64,000 nucleotides of DNA from Vibrio sp. SCSIO 43136 (GCF_023716565.1 NZ_CP071848.1:744001-808000), one strand, 5' to 3'. Positions 38,843 to 47,911 are shown, counted from the first letter of the stretch. Notes: a model not told the origin generated them from the sequence alone. A program made the numbers and translations.

Positions 38843-38869
38843 TAAAGAATAATAGTGTTGAGCCGTTAA
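38843..38869 (+). promoter_or_regulatory. sigma-28 promoter of flagellin copy 5
   Basis: The pattern is TAAA-N15-GCCGTTAA. In the 307-base gap after copy 4 I see this promoter, the leader hairpin and a short TGGCG/CGCCA hairpin without a T tract. Confidence 0.88.
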
Positions 38870-38900
38870 GTTAATTAACAAAGGAACATTAACAACTAAA

Positions 38901-38972
38901 TTGGTTTTCCGTTGAACTGCATAGTGAGGGACGGAAACCGCACTAACCGAAAACCAAATTGGAGAAATCATC
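38901..38972 (+). promoter_or_regulatory. flagellin leader hairpin, copy 5 (covarying version)
   Basis: TTGGTTTTCCG (38901-38911) faces CCGAAAACCAA (38947-38957). The G-U pair of copies 2, 4 and 6 is a G-C pair here, one base pair is lost, and GGAG follows. Confidence 0.62.
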
Positions 38973-40106
38973 ATGGGTATGACAGTTAACACTAACGTTT
39001 CAGCAATGACCGCACAACGCCACCTAAATAATGCAGCAAGCGAGCTTAATACGTCGATGGAGCGCCTATCGTCAGGTTTTAAGATCAACAGCGCTAAAGA
39101 CGATGCAGCAGGTCTACAAATATCTAATCGCCTGAATGTGCAAAGTCGTGGTTTAGACGTTGCGGTACGAAACGCCAATGATGGTATCTCCATTGCCCAA
39201 ACCGCTGAAGGTGCGATGAATGAGACCACCAACATCTTGCAACGTATGCGTGACCTGTCGCTGCAGTCGGCGAACGGTTCTAACTCCAAGTCAGAGCGCA
39301 TTGCAATTCAAGAAGAGGTAACAGCGTTAAACGATGAACTGAATCGTATCGCAGAGACAACATCGTTTGGTGGCAACAAGTTACTTAACGGAACCTATGG
39401 CACAGCGGCATTCCAAATTGGTGCGGATAACGGTGAAGCCGTGATGCTGACCCTAAAAGATATGCGCAGCGATAACGCCATGATGGGTGGTGCAAGCTAT
39501 CAAGCGGCTAACGCAAAAGACAAAGATTGGGTGGTTGATGGTGCAACCAACCAAATCACCATGGATTTCACCGATGTTGATGGTACGGCACAAAACATCA
39601 CCATCAACGCCAAAGCGGGTGACGATATCGAGGAGCTAGCCACTTACATTAATGGCCAAACCGACATGGTGAAAGCTTCAGTAAGTGATGAAGGCAAGCT
39701 GCAAATCTTTTCTGGCAACAACAAGATCCAGGGAGACGTCACTTTCGGTGGCTCGCTGAGTTCTGATTTAGGCATTGCTAAGCGTGCAGACGTGACAGTT
39801 GACACTATTGACGTGACTTCAGTTGCGGGCTCTCAAGAGTCTGTCGCCATCATTGATGCCGCATTGAAATATGTCGATAGTCATCGCGCTGAGCTTGGGG
39901 CGTTCCAAAATAGATTTGGTCACGCAATCAGTAACTTAGATAACATAAATGAAAATGTGAATGCGTCGAAGAGCCGCATTAAAGACACTGATTTTGCCAG
40001 CGAAACCACGGCGATGACCAAAGCGCAAATCTTGCAGCAGGCATCCACCTCGATTCTTGCACAGGCGAAGCAAGCACCGAATGCGGCAATGAGCTTGTTG
40101 GGATAA
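38973..40106 (+). CDS. flagellin, array copy 5
   Basis: This 377-residue flagellin has the same N- and C-terminal domains as copies 2-4. Its central part ([19 protein letters not shown]) resembles copy 3 more than copies 2/4. [18 protein letters not shown] is shared with copy 6. It has its own promoter, leader and terminator. Confidence 0.96.
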   Translation: MGMTVNTNVSAMTAQRHLNNAASELNTSMERLSSGFKINSAKDDAAGLQISNRLNVQSRGLDVAVRNANDGISIAQTAEGAMNETTNILQRMRDLSLQSANGSNSKSERIAIQEEVTALNDELNRIAETTSFGGNKLLNGTYGTAAFQIGADNGEAVMLTLKDMRSDNAMMGGASYQAANAKDKDWVVDGATNQITMDFTDVDGTAQNITINAKAGDDIEELATYINGQTDMVKASVSDEGKLQIFSGNNKIQGDVTFGGSLSSDLGIAKRADVTVDTIDVTSVAGSQESVAIIDAALKYVDSHRAELGAFQNRFGHAISNLDNINENVNASKSRIKDTDFASETTAMTKAQILQQASTSILAQAKQAPNAAMSLLG

Positions 40107-40113
40107 TTGAAAT

Positions 40114-40138
40114 AGGGGAGGAGTTGTCCTCCCCTTTA
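40114..40138 (+). terminator. terminator of flagellin copy 5
   Basis: AGGGGAGGA/TCCTCCCCT has a GTTG loop and a short TTTA tail. Confidence 0.72.
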
Positions 40139-40140
40139 CG

Positions 40141-40620
40141 CCCCTATAGAAGGGGGGTGTTGTTTGGACGCATTTATCCAAGTGTTTCCAACCAACACAT
40201 CAACAGAACTAAGGAGTGTATTTAGGAGCCATAACGTAATTCTTTATTGCGCCGAACTCAAAGTCGGTGAGAAAGCAGATATGGAGTGATCTCAAGTATC
40301 TGAGTAAATGAATTGATTAAAGCCAATCGCCAGCGTCTAGCGTGCTGACTGCGCACAGGTTGCGAGCAGCCTAGATAGGGGATAGGTGTACCTAGATTGA
40401 CAACCTACCGGTATAGCCAGTGATGTGCCTAAGCCATCCTAAGGAATACCAACCGTAGGGAAGATCCATCTAACGTACATAAGATCGATCTATTGCTTAG
40501 TTGGGGGATTGCCAGACCTAGATACACTTTAGCGTCAGCTGAGTGTGCTCTTCTAGTACCCCACAGATCTTGTGGGAGAAACACAACAACTGCCATTAGG
40601 GTAGGGGTTAAGTGTATCTG
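40141..40620. other. non-coding region with many inverted repeats, candidate structured RNA
   Basis: No credible gene lies between copies 5 and 6. Hairpins that can be read directly are: TCTAG-GCTG-CGCA against TGCG-CAGC-CTAGA (40336-40375); CCCACA/TGTGGG (40560-40576 region); ACACT..AGC/GCT..AGTGT (around 40524-40547); and a perfect 10-bp pair AGATACACTT/AAGTGTATCT that encloses about 100 bases (about 40520-40619). CTAG, usually rare in such genomes, occurs five times. The 12-mer GTATTTAGGAGC at 40218 recurs before flagellin copy 7. The strand is unknown. Confidence 0.4.
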
Positions 40621-40760
40621 TAATTCTATGGAATATGAATTATATAAAAAGTTAACTTGATGAACTTTAGGGTTTATTTTTACTTTTTTACTATTTATAT
40701 GGTTTTTATGGTGTTTTTAGATGAATTAACAAATAAGTTAAACTTTACCTAATAAAAACC

Positions 40761-40787
40761 TAAAGTAATTAGAAGTTAAGCCGATAT
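40761..40787 (+). promoter_or_regulatory. sigma-28 promoter of flagellin copy 6
   Basis: TAAA-N15-GCCGATAT is a variant -10 still close to the consensus. About 140 very AT-rich bases precede it. Confidence 0.8.
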
Positions 40788-40811
40788 AAAAAGTGACTTT
40801 GAGAGAACTAG

Positions 40812-40869
40812 TTGGTTTTCCGAGACGTCGGAAGCCGCCCTTAACGGAAAATCAATGGGAGAAATCACC
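40812..40869 (+). promoter_or_regulatory. flagellin leader hairpin, copy 6
   Basis: TTGGTTTTCCG (40812-40822) pairs with CGGAAAATCAA (40845-40855). CGG-AAG-CCG is nested inside, and GGGAG follows directly. Confidence 0.68.
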
Positions 40870-42003
40870 ATGAGTATTACTGTAAACACGAACGTCTCTG
40901 CAATGACGGCTCAACGCCATCTAAATAATGCAGCAAGTTCGACACAAACCTCGATGGAGCGTTTGTCGTCAGGTTACAAAATCAATAGCGCAAAAGATGA
41001 TGCGGCAGGTCTGCAAATCTCGAACCGCTTGAACGTTCAAAGCCGAGGCTTGGATGTGGCTGTACGAAATGCCAACGACGGTATTTCTATGGCTCAGACT
41101 GCTGAAGGTGCGATGAACGAAACCACCAACATCCTTCAACGTATGCGTGACTTGTCATTGCAATCTGCGAATGGCTCAAACTCCAAGTCTGAGCGTGTTG
41201 CGATTCAGGAAGAAGTAACGGCGTTGAATGACGAGCTTAACCGTATCGCTGAAACCACTTCATTTGGTGGTAACAAGCTACTTAACGGTACTTTCGGTGA
41301 TGCTTCATTCCAGATCGGTGCTGACAGCGGTGAAGCGGTAATGCTAGGCATTAAGAGCATGCGTAGCGATGAAGCTCAGATGGGCGGAAAATCGTACCAA
41401 GCTGCGAATGCGAAAGATGCAAACTGGACAGTACAAGCTGGTACCCAAGACATCACGATGAGTTTTGATGACGCTGATGGTGTTACCCAAAACCTAACCA
41501 TCAATGCCAAAGTTGGTGATGATATTGAAGAGCTAGCGACTTACATCAATGGTCAAACGGATGCTGTTAAGGCTTCTGTAAGCGACGATGGTGCGCTTCA
41601 AGTCTTCTCTGCAACCGACAAAGTAACGTCAGACATTACTTTCGGTGGTTCACTTGGCGGTGACCTAGCAATGGGTGGCCCGCAAGCGAAAACGGTAAAC
41701 GATATCGACGTAACATCTGTAGCTGGTTCACAAGAAGCGGTGGCAGTCGTTGACGCAGCACTTCAATACGTGGATAGCCATCGTGCAGAACTTGGTGCGT
41801 TCCAGAATCGTTTCGACCACGCTATCAACAACTTAGATAACATTAACGAAAACGTGAATGCGTCTAAGAGCCGAATCAAAGACACCGACTTTGCTCGTGA
41901 AACTACGGCAATGACTAAGTCTCAGATTCTGCAGCAGGCATCGACGTCGATCCTTGCGCAAGCAAAGCAATCTCCAAACTCGGCACTAATGCTTTTGGGC
42001 TAA
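40870..42003 (+). CDS. flagellin, array copy 6
   Basis: This 377-residue flagellin starts at the ATG at 40870 ([20 protein letters not shown]); the in-frame ATG at 40855 lies in the leader stem and ribosome binding site. The C-terminus is [20 protein letters not shown]. It has its own promoter but no clear terminator after it, so transcription may run on into copy 7. Confidence 0.96.
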   Translation: MSITVNTNVSAMTAQRHLNNAASSTQTSMERLSSGYKINSAKDDAAGLQISNRLNVQSRGLDVAVRNANDGISMAQTAEGAMNETTNILQRMRDLSLQSANGSNSKSERVAIQEEVTALNDELNRIAETTSFGGNKLLNGTFGDASFQIGADSGEAVMLGIKSMRSDEAQMGGKSYQAANAKDANWTVQAGTQDITMSFDDADGVTQNLTINAKVGDDIEELATYINGQTDAVKASVSDDGALQVFSATDKVTSDITFGGSLGGDLAMGGPQAKTVNDIDVTSVAGSQEAVAVVDAALQYVDSHRAELGAFQNRFDHAINNLDNINENVNASKSRIKDTDFARETTAMTKSQILQQASTSILAQAKQSPNSALMLLG

Positions 42004-42079
42004 TGCTGGATTGAAGATCTTAGGGCGGATCAAGGTGGTCAGAAGGAATTGGCCTGGTCACCTAAATCCACTGGGAAAT

Positions 42080-42149
42080 GACGACTAGCCTCACGGCGAT
42101 GTCGAACAAGGAAAGTCGTCCTCCCATCGCCCACCCAGATTGCTGGGTG
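42080..42149 (+). promoter_or_regulatory. candidate pseudoknot and hairpin in the leader of flagellin copy 7
   Basis: GACGAC (42080-42085) can pair with GTCGTC (42115-42120). GGCGATG (42095-42101) can pair with CATCGCC (42125-42131). The two stems interleave and would form an H-type pseudoknot, or two exclusive hairpins. CACCCAG/CTGGGTG (42132-42138, 42143-42149) follows immediately. Confidence 0.5.
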
Positions 42150-42198
42150 ATGATGTGGAACTCTCACAATTATCTAAAGCAGTATTTAGGAGCTTAAT

Positions 42199-43329
42199 GT
42201 GGCAGTAACGGTTAACACCAACGTTCAAGCAATGGCGACCCGGCACCAACTTAAAGAGGTGACTAGTGGTAGCGCAACTGCGATGGAACGACTGTCTTCA
42301 GGTAGCAAGATAAATACCGCAGCGGATGATGCAGCTGGGCTGCAAATTGCCAATCGACTCCAGGTACAAACTCGCGGAATAGATGTAGCGATTCGTAACG
42401 CAAATGACGGTATGTCCATTGTCTCCACAGCAGAAGGTGCAATGGATGAGAGTACGAACGTCATGCTGCGAATGCGCGACTTAGCTATACAATCGGCTAA
42501 CGGGAGCAACTCTCTCTCCGATCGTGAGGCACTGCAAGAAGAAGTCAGTGACCTTAACGACGAGCTCAACCGTATCGCAGAAACGAGCAGTTTCGGCGGT
42601 GAAAAGCTGATTAATGGCACATATGGGACCCGATCGTTTCATATTGGTCCAAACACAGATGCCATTATGGTTTCTTTGACTGATATGCGAAGTGACGGAA
42701 GTTCAATGGGAGGAATGACATATTTAGCAGACAATAGTAAAGACAAGGATTGGGTCGTGCCAGACAGTGGCAATCTGCTCAATATCCAGTTTAATGATGT
42801 TGTTGGCAACCCGGAGACGCTGCAGGTAAAAGCGAAGTCTGGGGATAATATTGAAGAGCTAGCGACTTACATCAACGGACAAACCGATGTGCTGAGAGCT
42901 TCTGTAACGGAAGATGGAAAGCTTCAGATGTTTGCTTCGAGTAAAGATGTAACATCAGACCTCTCATTTAGCGGCGGACTCGCCGCTGAATTGGGGCTGC
43001 AAAAAGACCAAGCGATGACTGTCGATGATATCGACGTAACCTCTGTTGGCGGTGCTCAACAGGCCATAGCGGTATTAGATAATGCGCTCGCCTATGTTGA
43101 CAGCGAACGAGGGCAGCTGGGGGCTTTACACAACCGCTTTGAACGTGCGGTTTCAAATTTAGGAAGTATGGGCATAAACGTCAGCGATTCTCACGGACAA
43201 TTGCGTGACACTGACTTTGCCCGTACTGCCACTGAGCTAACCAAAAACCAAATATTAAGCCAATCATCATCGGCAATTATGGCTCAGGCAAACCAACTAC
43301 CATCCGCAGCAACTCGATTACTCCACTAA
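42199..43329 (+). CDS. divergent flagellin, array copy 7
   Basis: This 376-residue flagellin has a GTG start and TAGGAG seven bases before it. The D0/D1 ends have drifted: [16 protein letters not shown] at the N-terminus, [21 protein letters not shown] where the others have [15 protein letters not shown], and a terminal LLH instead of LLG. The frame and length are intact. No sigma-28 or GG-N10-GC site is seen upstream, so it probably depends on read-through from copy 6. It may be a specialised minor subunit or a copy under relaxed selection. Confidence 0.92.
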   Translation: MAVTVNTNVQAMATRHQLKEVTSGSATAMERLSSGSKINTAADDAAGLQIANRLQVQTRGIDVAIRNANDGMSIVSTAEGAMDESTNVMLRMRDLAIQSANGSNSLSDREALQEEVSDLNDELNRIAETSSFGGEKLINGTYGTRSFHIGPNTDAIMVSLTDMRSDGSSMGGMTYLADNSKDKDWVVPDSGNLLNIQFNDVVGNPETLQVKAKSGDNIEELATYINGQTDVLRASVTEDGKLQMFASSKDVTSDLSFSGGLAAELGLQKDQAMTVDDIDVTSVGGAQQAIAVLDNALAYVDSERGQLGALHNRFERAVSNLGSMGINVSDSHGQLRDTDFARTATELTKNQILSQSSSAIMAQANQLPSAATRLLH

Positions 43330-43353
43330 AAATCGCTGCGGTGTAAGAACGAA

Positions 43354-43373
43354 GTGACCCAATCTTGGGTCAC
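43354..43373 (+). terminator. weak hairpin terminator after flagellin copy 7
   Basis: GTGACCCAA/TTGGGTCAC is separated by two bases, so the inner pairs must open. It is followed by CCGTTTATT. The T tract is poor. Confidence 0.45.
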
Positions 43374-43451
43374 CCGTTTATTCATATCTATTAAAGACAT
43401 AGACGTCTTCTTCAACCTAAAAAAAATCTCGAAAAAACTTTAAATTTTCCC

Positions 43452-43478
43452 TAAAGAAGTTTCGCATCCTGCCGTTAA
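43452..43478 (+). promoter_or_regulatory. sigma-28 promoter of flagellin copy 8
   Basis: The pattern is TAAA-N15-GCCGTTAA. The leader after it has a different hairpin, GATGGT/ACCATC (43498-43503 and 43526-43531), rather than the TTGGTTTTCC type. Confidence 0.88.
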
Positions 43479-43557
43479 AGAGTGTGCGAGAAATGAAGAT
43501 GGTGTAGCGAGGTGAGAGACGCGAAACCATCATCCTTAATGTCGAAGGAGATCAACT

Positions 43558-44691
43558 ATGGCAATTAACGTAAACACTAACGTGTCTGCCATGACTGCAC
43601 AGCGTAACTTGAATAACGCTTCTGCAGACATGAACAGATCGATGGAGCGTTTGTCTTCGGGTTACCGAATTAACAGCGCGAGAGATGATGCTGCAGGGCT
43701 TCAGATTTCGAATCGCTTGAGTTCTCAAAGCAGCGGCTTAGACGTTGCAGTGCGAAACGCAAACGATGGTATTTCTATTGCTCAAACAGCCGAAGGGGCG
43801 ATGAAGGAATCGACAAACATCCTTCAACGCATGAGAGACCTTTCGCTTCAATCCGCTAATGGCTCCAACAGTCGCTCTGAGCGAGTTGCGATCCAAGAGG
43901 AAGTTTCAGCGCTAAACGATGAGTTGAATCGTATAGCAGAAACCACTTCTTTTGGTGGTAACAAGCTACTGAACGGTACTTATGGCGAACAATCGTTCCA
44001 AATCGGTGCTGATTCAGGTGAGGCTGTAGTGTTACAAATGGGTAATGTTCGCTCCGACCATGCTGCTATGGGCGGTTTAAACTACACAGCTAACAACGGT
44101 AAAGGTGCTGGCTGGGAAGTTGCGAGCGGTTCGACCGATCTGCAGTTAGATTTCACTGACTCAGAAGGTGTGGCGCAAACGATCAATATTGACGCTGTAG
44201 AAGGTGATGATATTGAAGAGATTGCAACTTACATCAATGGTCAACAAGATTACCTAAAAGCTTACGTCGGCGAAGAAGGCAAAATGGGCATTTTTGCTCA
44301 TAGCCAAAAAGTACAAGGTAGCGTTTCATTCAGCGGTGGCCTTGCGACGGAACTTGATTTAGACAATGAGACTAACGTCACTGTTAATGACATTGATGTA
44401 ACGACCATTGCAGGTTCTCAGCAAGCGGCAGCAGTGATTGATGGCGCACTGAAAAACGTTGACAGTAAGCGCGCGGAGCTGGGCGCATTCCAGAGTCGTT
44501 TTGACCACGCTATTAATAACCTTGATAGCATCAACGAAAACGTGAACGCATCGATGAGTCGTATACGCGACACTGATTTTGCTAAAGAGACCACTCAATT
44601 GACGAAGTCTCAGATTTTAGGCCAGGCGAGTACGTCTATCCTAGCTCAAGCGAAACAGACCCCATCCGCGGCACTGAGTTTGTTGGGTTAA
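43558..44691 (+). CDS. flagellin, array copy 8 (next to flaG)
   Basis: This 377-residue flagellin starts [20 protein letters not shown] and ends [16 protein letters not shown]. It lies immediately before flaG, the position held by flaA in the V. parahaemolyticus flaFBA-flaG cluster, but I leave the symbol blank because eight paralogs make one-to-one naming unsafe. AAGGAG precedes the start and the promoter is a perfect sigma-28 match. No strong terminator separates it from flaG. Confidence 0.96.
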   Translation: MAINVNTNVSAMTAQRNLNNASADMNRSMERLSSGYRINSARDDAAGLQISNRLSSQSSGLDVAVRNANDGISIAQTAEGAMKESTNILQRMRDLSLQSANGSNSRSERVAIQEEVSALNDELNRIAETTSFGGNKLLNGTYGEQSFQIGADSGEAVVLQMGNVRSDHAAMGGLNYTANNGKGAGWEVASGSTDLQLDFTDSEGVAQTINIDAVEGDDIEEIATYINGQQDYLKAYVGEEGKMGIFAHSQKVQGSVSFSGGLATELDLDNETNVTVNDIDVTTIAGSQQAAAVIDGALKNVDSKRAELGAFQSRFDHAINNLDSINENVNASMSRIRDTDFAKETTQLTKSQILGQASTSILAQAKQTPSAALSLLG

Positions 44692-44767
44692 ATCTGGTAT
44701 ACTTCGCCTAAAGAAGCACGTTGAAGGGCAACCGGAAACACACTAGCCAAGGTGGAGGTGTGATCGT

Positions 44768-45169
44768 ATGGACATATCATCCTACACATCGCTATCCCAA
44801 CCTTACGGTAGTGGCATGAATATTGCTTCTAAAGCTGAAGATGCATCCAGTGTTAAAGCGCAATCAAAAGCAGTTGAAGAGATTGACCCACGAGAAATCG
44901 TGCGAAACGAATCTGCTCAGGTTTTTGCCGACCAACGGTCTAAACTGAATGCAGAGGAGTTAGAAAAGCGGATAGATGAGGTGAATGATTATATCGCATC
45001 TATCAACACAGGTTTATCTTTTCGCTTCGATGAAGAATCTGGGCGGGACGTGGTAACCATATTTGATGCAAATACTGGCGACATTATCAAACAGATACCA
45101 AGCGAAGAAATGCTTGAAGTTTTACGGCGCCTAAACAGCTCTTCGGGATTTGTCTCGGAGATGGTGTAA
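44768..45169 (+). CDS. flaG: flagellar protein FlaG
   Basis: This 133-residue protein has a variable N-terminus and the FlaG core at the C-terminus (LSFRFDEESGRDVVTIFDANTGDIIKQIP, then EMLEVLRRL). FlaG influences filament length or stability in several species; its biochemical role is unclear. It is the first gene of the flaG-fliD-flaI-fliS string. GGAGG lies before the ATG. Confidence 0.93.
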   Translation: MDISSYTSLSQPYGSGMNIASKAEDASSVKAQSKAVEEIDPREIVRNESAQVFADQRSKLNAEELEKRIDEVNDYIASINTGLSFRFDEESGRDVVTIFDANTGDIIKQIPSEEMLEVLRRLNSSSGFVSEMV

Positions 45170-45187
45170 TGGCATGAAGGTGATTGA

Positions 45188-47071
45188 ATGAGTTTAAACC
45201 CGATGGGCATGTCTGGTGGCATGGACATCAACTCAATGGTGAGCAAGATTGTCGATGCGGAGCGTGTTCCTAAACAGCAACGTATTGATGGCGAGCGCGC
45301 TAAAGTTGAGACCAGTATCAGCGCTTATGGGCGACTCAGAGAATCATTGGATTCCATGAAGGCACTGATGACTCAGTTTCGTCAGGACAAGGCTTTTGCT
45401 GTTCGTTCAGTTGAGTCTTCTGATGAAGAAGTCGTTTCGGCCACGGCCACTACGGACGCTATCGCAGGTAGGTATTCTGTCGATGTGTTGCAGCTTGCAC
45501 AGAACCACAAGTTGGGTTCTAACGTTATTGGTGAGAAAACCAAATTTGGTTCTGGTGAGCTGCAGATCCGTTTAGGGAATAAGAACTTCACAGTCGAAGT
45601 TAAACAAGATGCAAGACTGGCTGATGTTGTAAACAGCATCAACAGTGCTGCTGATAATCCCGGTGTACGCGCTGCTGTCATCAACGATGTTGATGGCCAG
45701 CGCCTTATTTTGGCGTCTGAGAAAACAGGTGCCGAAAATCAAGTCTATGTATCTGCCACCAGTGCAGATCCAAATAACAAACTCCTTGAGTTGGAGTATA
45801 AAACGCTCGAAGAGCGCGTTCGCGACCTTGAAAAGGCGCAATCAGAACTCACCAAATTGCAAAGCGCACCTATTCTTACCGAAGATGGGCAAAATGTTGC
45901 CGATCTTGAAAAAAAATACTCTCCTGAAGAAATTGAACAAGCTTTAGAACGTTTTCCTAAAGCGCCTGATGGCGTCACCCCTGTATACGTGGTGAACTTG
46001 CCCGGCGAAGAAGATGATATTGGCTTAACCGGAGAAGATGGCGAACGCCTGCCTTTACCCGAAGACGATATTCCAGGATTTTCTGAAGCGGCCAGTGGTA
46101 CCTTACTTAATTCTTATGAAGCACCAGGTTCTAGGGATGCGCTGACTGACGATCAAGAGCTGAAAAAGTCTGAGATCCCAGGCTATACCCCAACGGCGGG
46201 TGGTACGCTCGATGATTCCTACATCACCGAACGTGAGCGCGATGCGATTTTGATCGCTAACGCTAAAGCCCAACGAGAAAAAGATTTAGAGGATGCACTA
46301 AATCGAGTCAACTCGGCCCAGCGTTCGTTTGATGGTTACAGTGGTATGAACGAGTTGCAACAGGGTCAAGATGCACAAGTCATCCTCGATGGTATCGCTC
46401 AGTTGAGTAGTGATAACAACATCATCGAAGATGCCATCCAAGGGGTCGATCTGAACCTTAAAGGGGTCACTGAGCCAAATAAGCAAACCGAAATCGGCAT
46501 CGACTATGACCGAGATCGAGTTCGCAACGATATTGAAAATTTCGTTGCCACTTACAATCAGTTTTACCAAGTGACTCGTGAGCTGTCTGGGGCAGACCCT
46601 GCAGCAGGCACCGCAGGGCCACTCGCAGGTGATAGCATTGTGCGTGGTGCGGAATCTCGCCTTAAAACGGTGTTTACCTCCAGTATTGAAGGTGCTCCAG
46701 AAGATCTTAAAACCTTGACCGACTTTGGTATCACCACGACAAGGCAAGGTACCCTAGAAATCAACTACAACATGCTCGATAAGCAGTTGCAGAATAATTT
46801 CACCAAATTGGGTAACTTTTTTGGTGGCAATAACGGCTTTGCTAAGAAAGTGGAAGACGCCATTCACTCAATGACGGGTGTGACTGGGTCAATAAGAACC
46901 CGAGAGCAAAGCTTGTTTGAGCAAAATTATCGACTTAACGATCAGCAAACTCAATTAGATAGACGTATGGAAAGCCTACAACAGCGCACTCACGATAAGT
47001 TTGCGGCGATGCAAGATGCGACAGGCAAGATGCAAGCTCAACTTTCTGGCATGATGAATGCATTCGGTTAA
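45188..47071 (+). CDS. fliD: flagellar filament cap protein FliD
   Basis: FliD caps the growing filament and assists flagellin folding. The 627-residue protein has the N-terminal D0 motif GMDINSMVSKIVDAERVPKQQRID, and the C-terminal coiled-coil and GSIRTREQSLFEQNYRLNDQQ region. A long acidic insert (about residues 210-385) contains two related segments, IPGF-SEAASGTLLNSY at 295 and IPGY-TPTAGGTLDDSY at 330. It is probably cotranscribed with flaG, 18 bases upstream. Confidence 0.96.
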   Translation: MSLNPMGMSGGMDINSMVSKIVDAERVPKQQRIDGERAKVETSISAYGRLRESLDSMKALMTQFRQDKAFAVRSVESSDEEVVSATATTDAIAGRYSVDVLQLAQNHKLGSNVIGEKTKFGSGELQIRLGNKNFTVEVKQDARLADVVNSINSAADNPGVRAAVINDVDGQRLILASEKTGAENQVYVSATSADPNNKLLELEYKTLEERVRDLEKAQSELTKLQSAPILTEDGQNVADLEKKYSPEEIEQALERFPKAPDGVTPVYVVNLPGEEDDIGLTGEDGERLPLPEDDIPGFSEAASGTLLNSYEAPGSRDALTDDQELKKSEIPGYTPTAGGTLDDSYITERERDAILIANAKAQREKDLEDALNRVNSAQRSFDGYSGMNELQQGQDAQVILDGIAQLSSDNNIIEDAIQGVDLNLKGVTEPNKQTEIGIDYDRDRVRNDIENFVATYNQFYQVTRELSGADPAAGTAGPLAGDSIVRGAESRLKTVFTSSIEGAPEDLKTLTDFGITTTRQGTLEINYNMLDKQLQNNFTKLGNFFGGNNGFAKKVEDAIHSMTGVTGSIRTREQSLFEQNYRLNDQQTQLDRRMESLQQRTHDKFAAMQDATGKMQAQLSGMMNAFG

Positions 47072-47094
47072 GGTGTGCTGAAATAGGTTGATTT

Positions 47095-47400
47095 ATGAAC
47101 AATAATTTGACGCAACTGTGTGATATAGATCGTCAATTACTGATTTATCTAGAAAAAGATGAAATAAATGCTGAAGAAATTGTTGTTCTGGTCGATAAAA
47201 GGGAACAGTTGCTTGCTGAGACGTTCAAGCAAATTGCCGAAACTCCTGAGCTGATTGATAAACAGCAGTGGCAAGAAGCAATCTCTCGTACCACAAAAGT
47301 GGTCACCTTGATGCAAAAACGCACCAGTGAGATTGCCGAGCATTTAAAAAAATATCGTCACGGCAATAAGTCAGTACAAGTGTACAAAAAGTTTTTATAG
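47095..47400 (+). CDS. flaI: FlaI, FliT-like export chaperone
   Basis: This 101-residue all-helical protein lies between fliD and fliS, the position of flaI in vibrios and fliT in enterics. FliT-type proteins chaperone FliD. Sequence identity with FliT is not obvious by eye, so the assignment rests mostly on context, size and helical, charged composition. Confidence 0.8.
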   Translation: MNNNLTQLCDIDRQLLIYLEKDEINAEEIVVLVDKREQLLAETFKQIAETPELIDKQQWQEAISRTTKVVTLMQKRTSEIAEHLKKYRHGNKSVQVYKKFL

Positions 47401-47417
47401 ATTTAGAGAGGATTACC

Positions 47418-47828
47418 ATGCGAGGTTCGTTACAGGCTTACAAAAAGGTTTCAGTAGACAGTCAGTTGTCTGCAGCCTCTCCGCACAAGATCATCCAAAT
47501 GTTGATGGCTGGTGCGATTGAACGCCTGATCCAGGGTAAAGCGGCAATGATGCAGGGCAACATTGCGATGAAAGGGGAACGTTTAGGTAAGGGCCTTGAT
47601 ATTATTATCAGTTTGCGCTCATGCCTGTCGATGGACGATGGCGGTGATATCGCTAAGAACCTTGACCAGCTTTACGAATTCATGATCAATCAGGTGACAG
47701 TGGCAAACAGTAAGAATGACCCTCAGCCAATTGATGATGTGATTGAAATCATCCGAGAAATCAAATCTGCATGGGATCAAATCCCATCGGAGTTTCACAA
47801 TTTGACCGCTGCAGAAATAGGTCGCTGA
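47418..47828 (+). CDS. fliS: flagellin export chaperone FliS
   Basis: FliS binds the C-terminal D0 of flagellin and prevents polymerisation in the cytosol. The 136-residue protein shows YKKVSVDSQLSAASPHKIIQMLMAGAIERLIQGKAAM and the later LDQLYEFMINQVTVAN motif. It has an AGAGAGG ribosome binding site. It is the last gene before a strong terminator. One FliS must serve all eight flagellins unless another copy exists elsewhere. Confidence 0.96.
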   Translation: MRGSLQAYKKVSVDSQLSAASPHKIIQMLMAGAIERLIQGKAAMMQGNIAMKGERLGKGLDIIISLRSCLSMDDGGDIAKNLDQLYEFMINQVTVANSKNDPQPIDDVIEIIREIKSAWDQIPSEFHNLTAAEIGR

Positions 47829-47911
47829 TTAATTCACCGATCAGGCGTCACTTTTCGAATTAATCTCACATAGACTGCGGGGTTAGTTGCCTTATCTTTT
47901 TTTTCTCTTAG

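Noticed and set aside
38765..39301. 178-codon open frame antisense to the start of flagellin copy 5
   Set aside because: It is the mirror of a highly conserved, codon-biased gene; similar shorter frames appear opposite the other flagellins. It has no recognisable domain.
40141..40620. tRNA, known riboswitch or insertion sequence in the gap between flagellin copies 5 and 6
   Set aside because: No T-loop GTTCRA motif with an acceptor stem, no transposase-like frame and no terminal repeats with target duplication were found.
33234..44691. CRISPR-like repeat array
   Set aside because: The repeats are whole genes and leaders; there are no short regularly spaced repeats with unique spacers.
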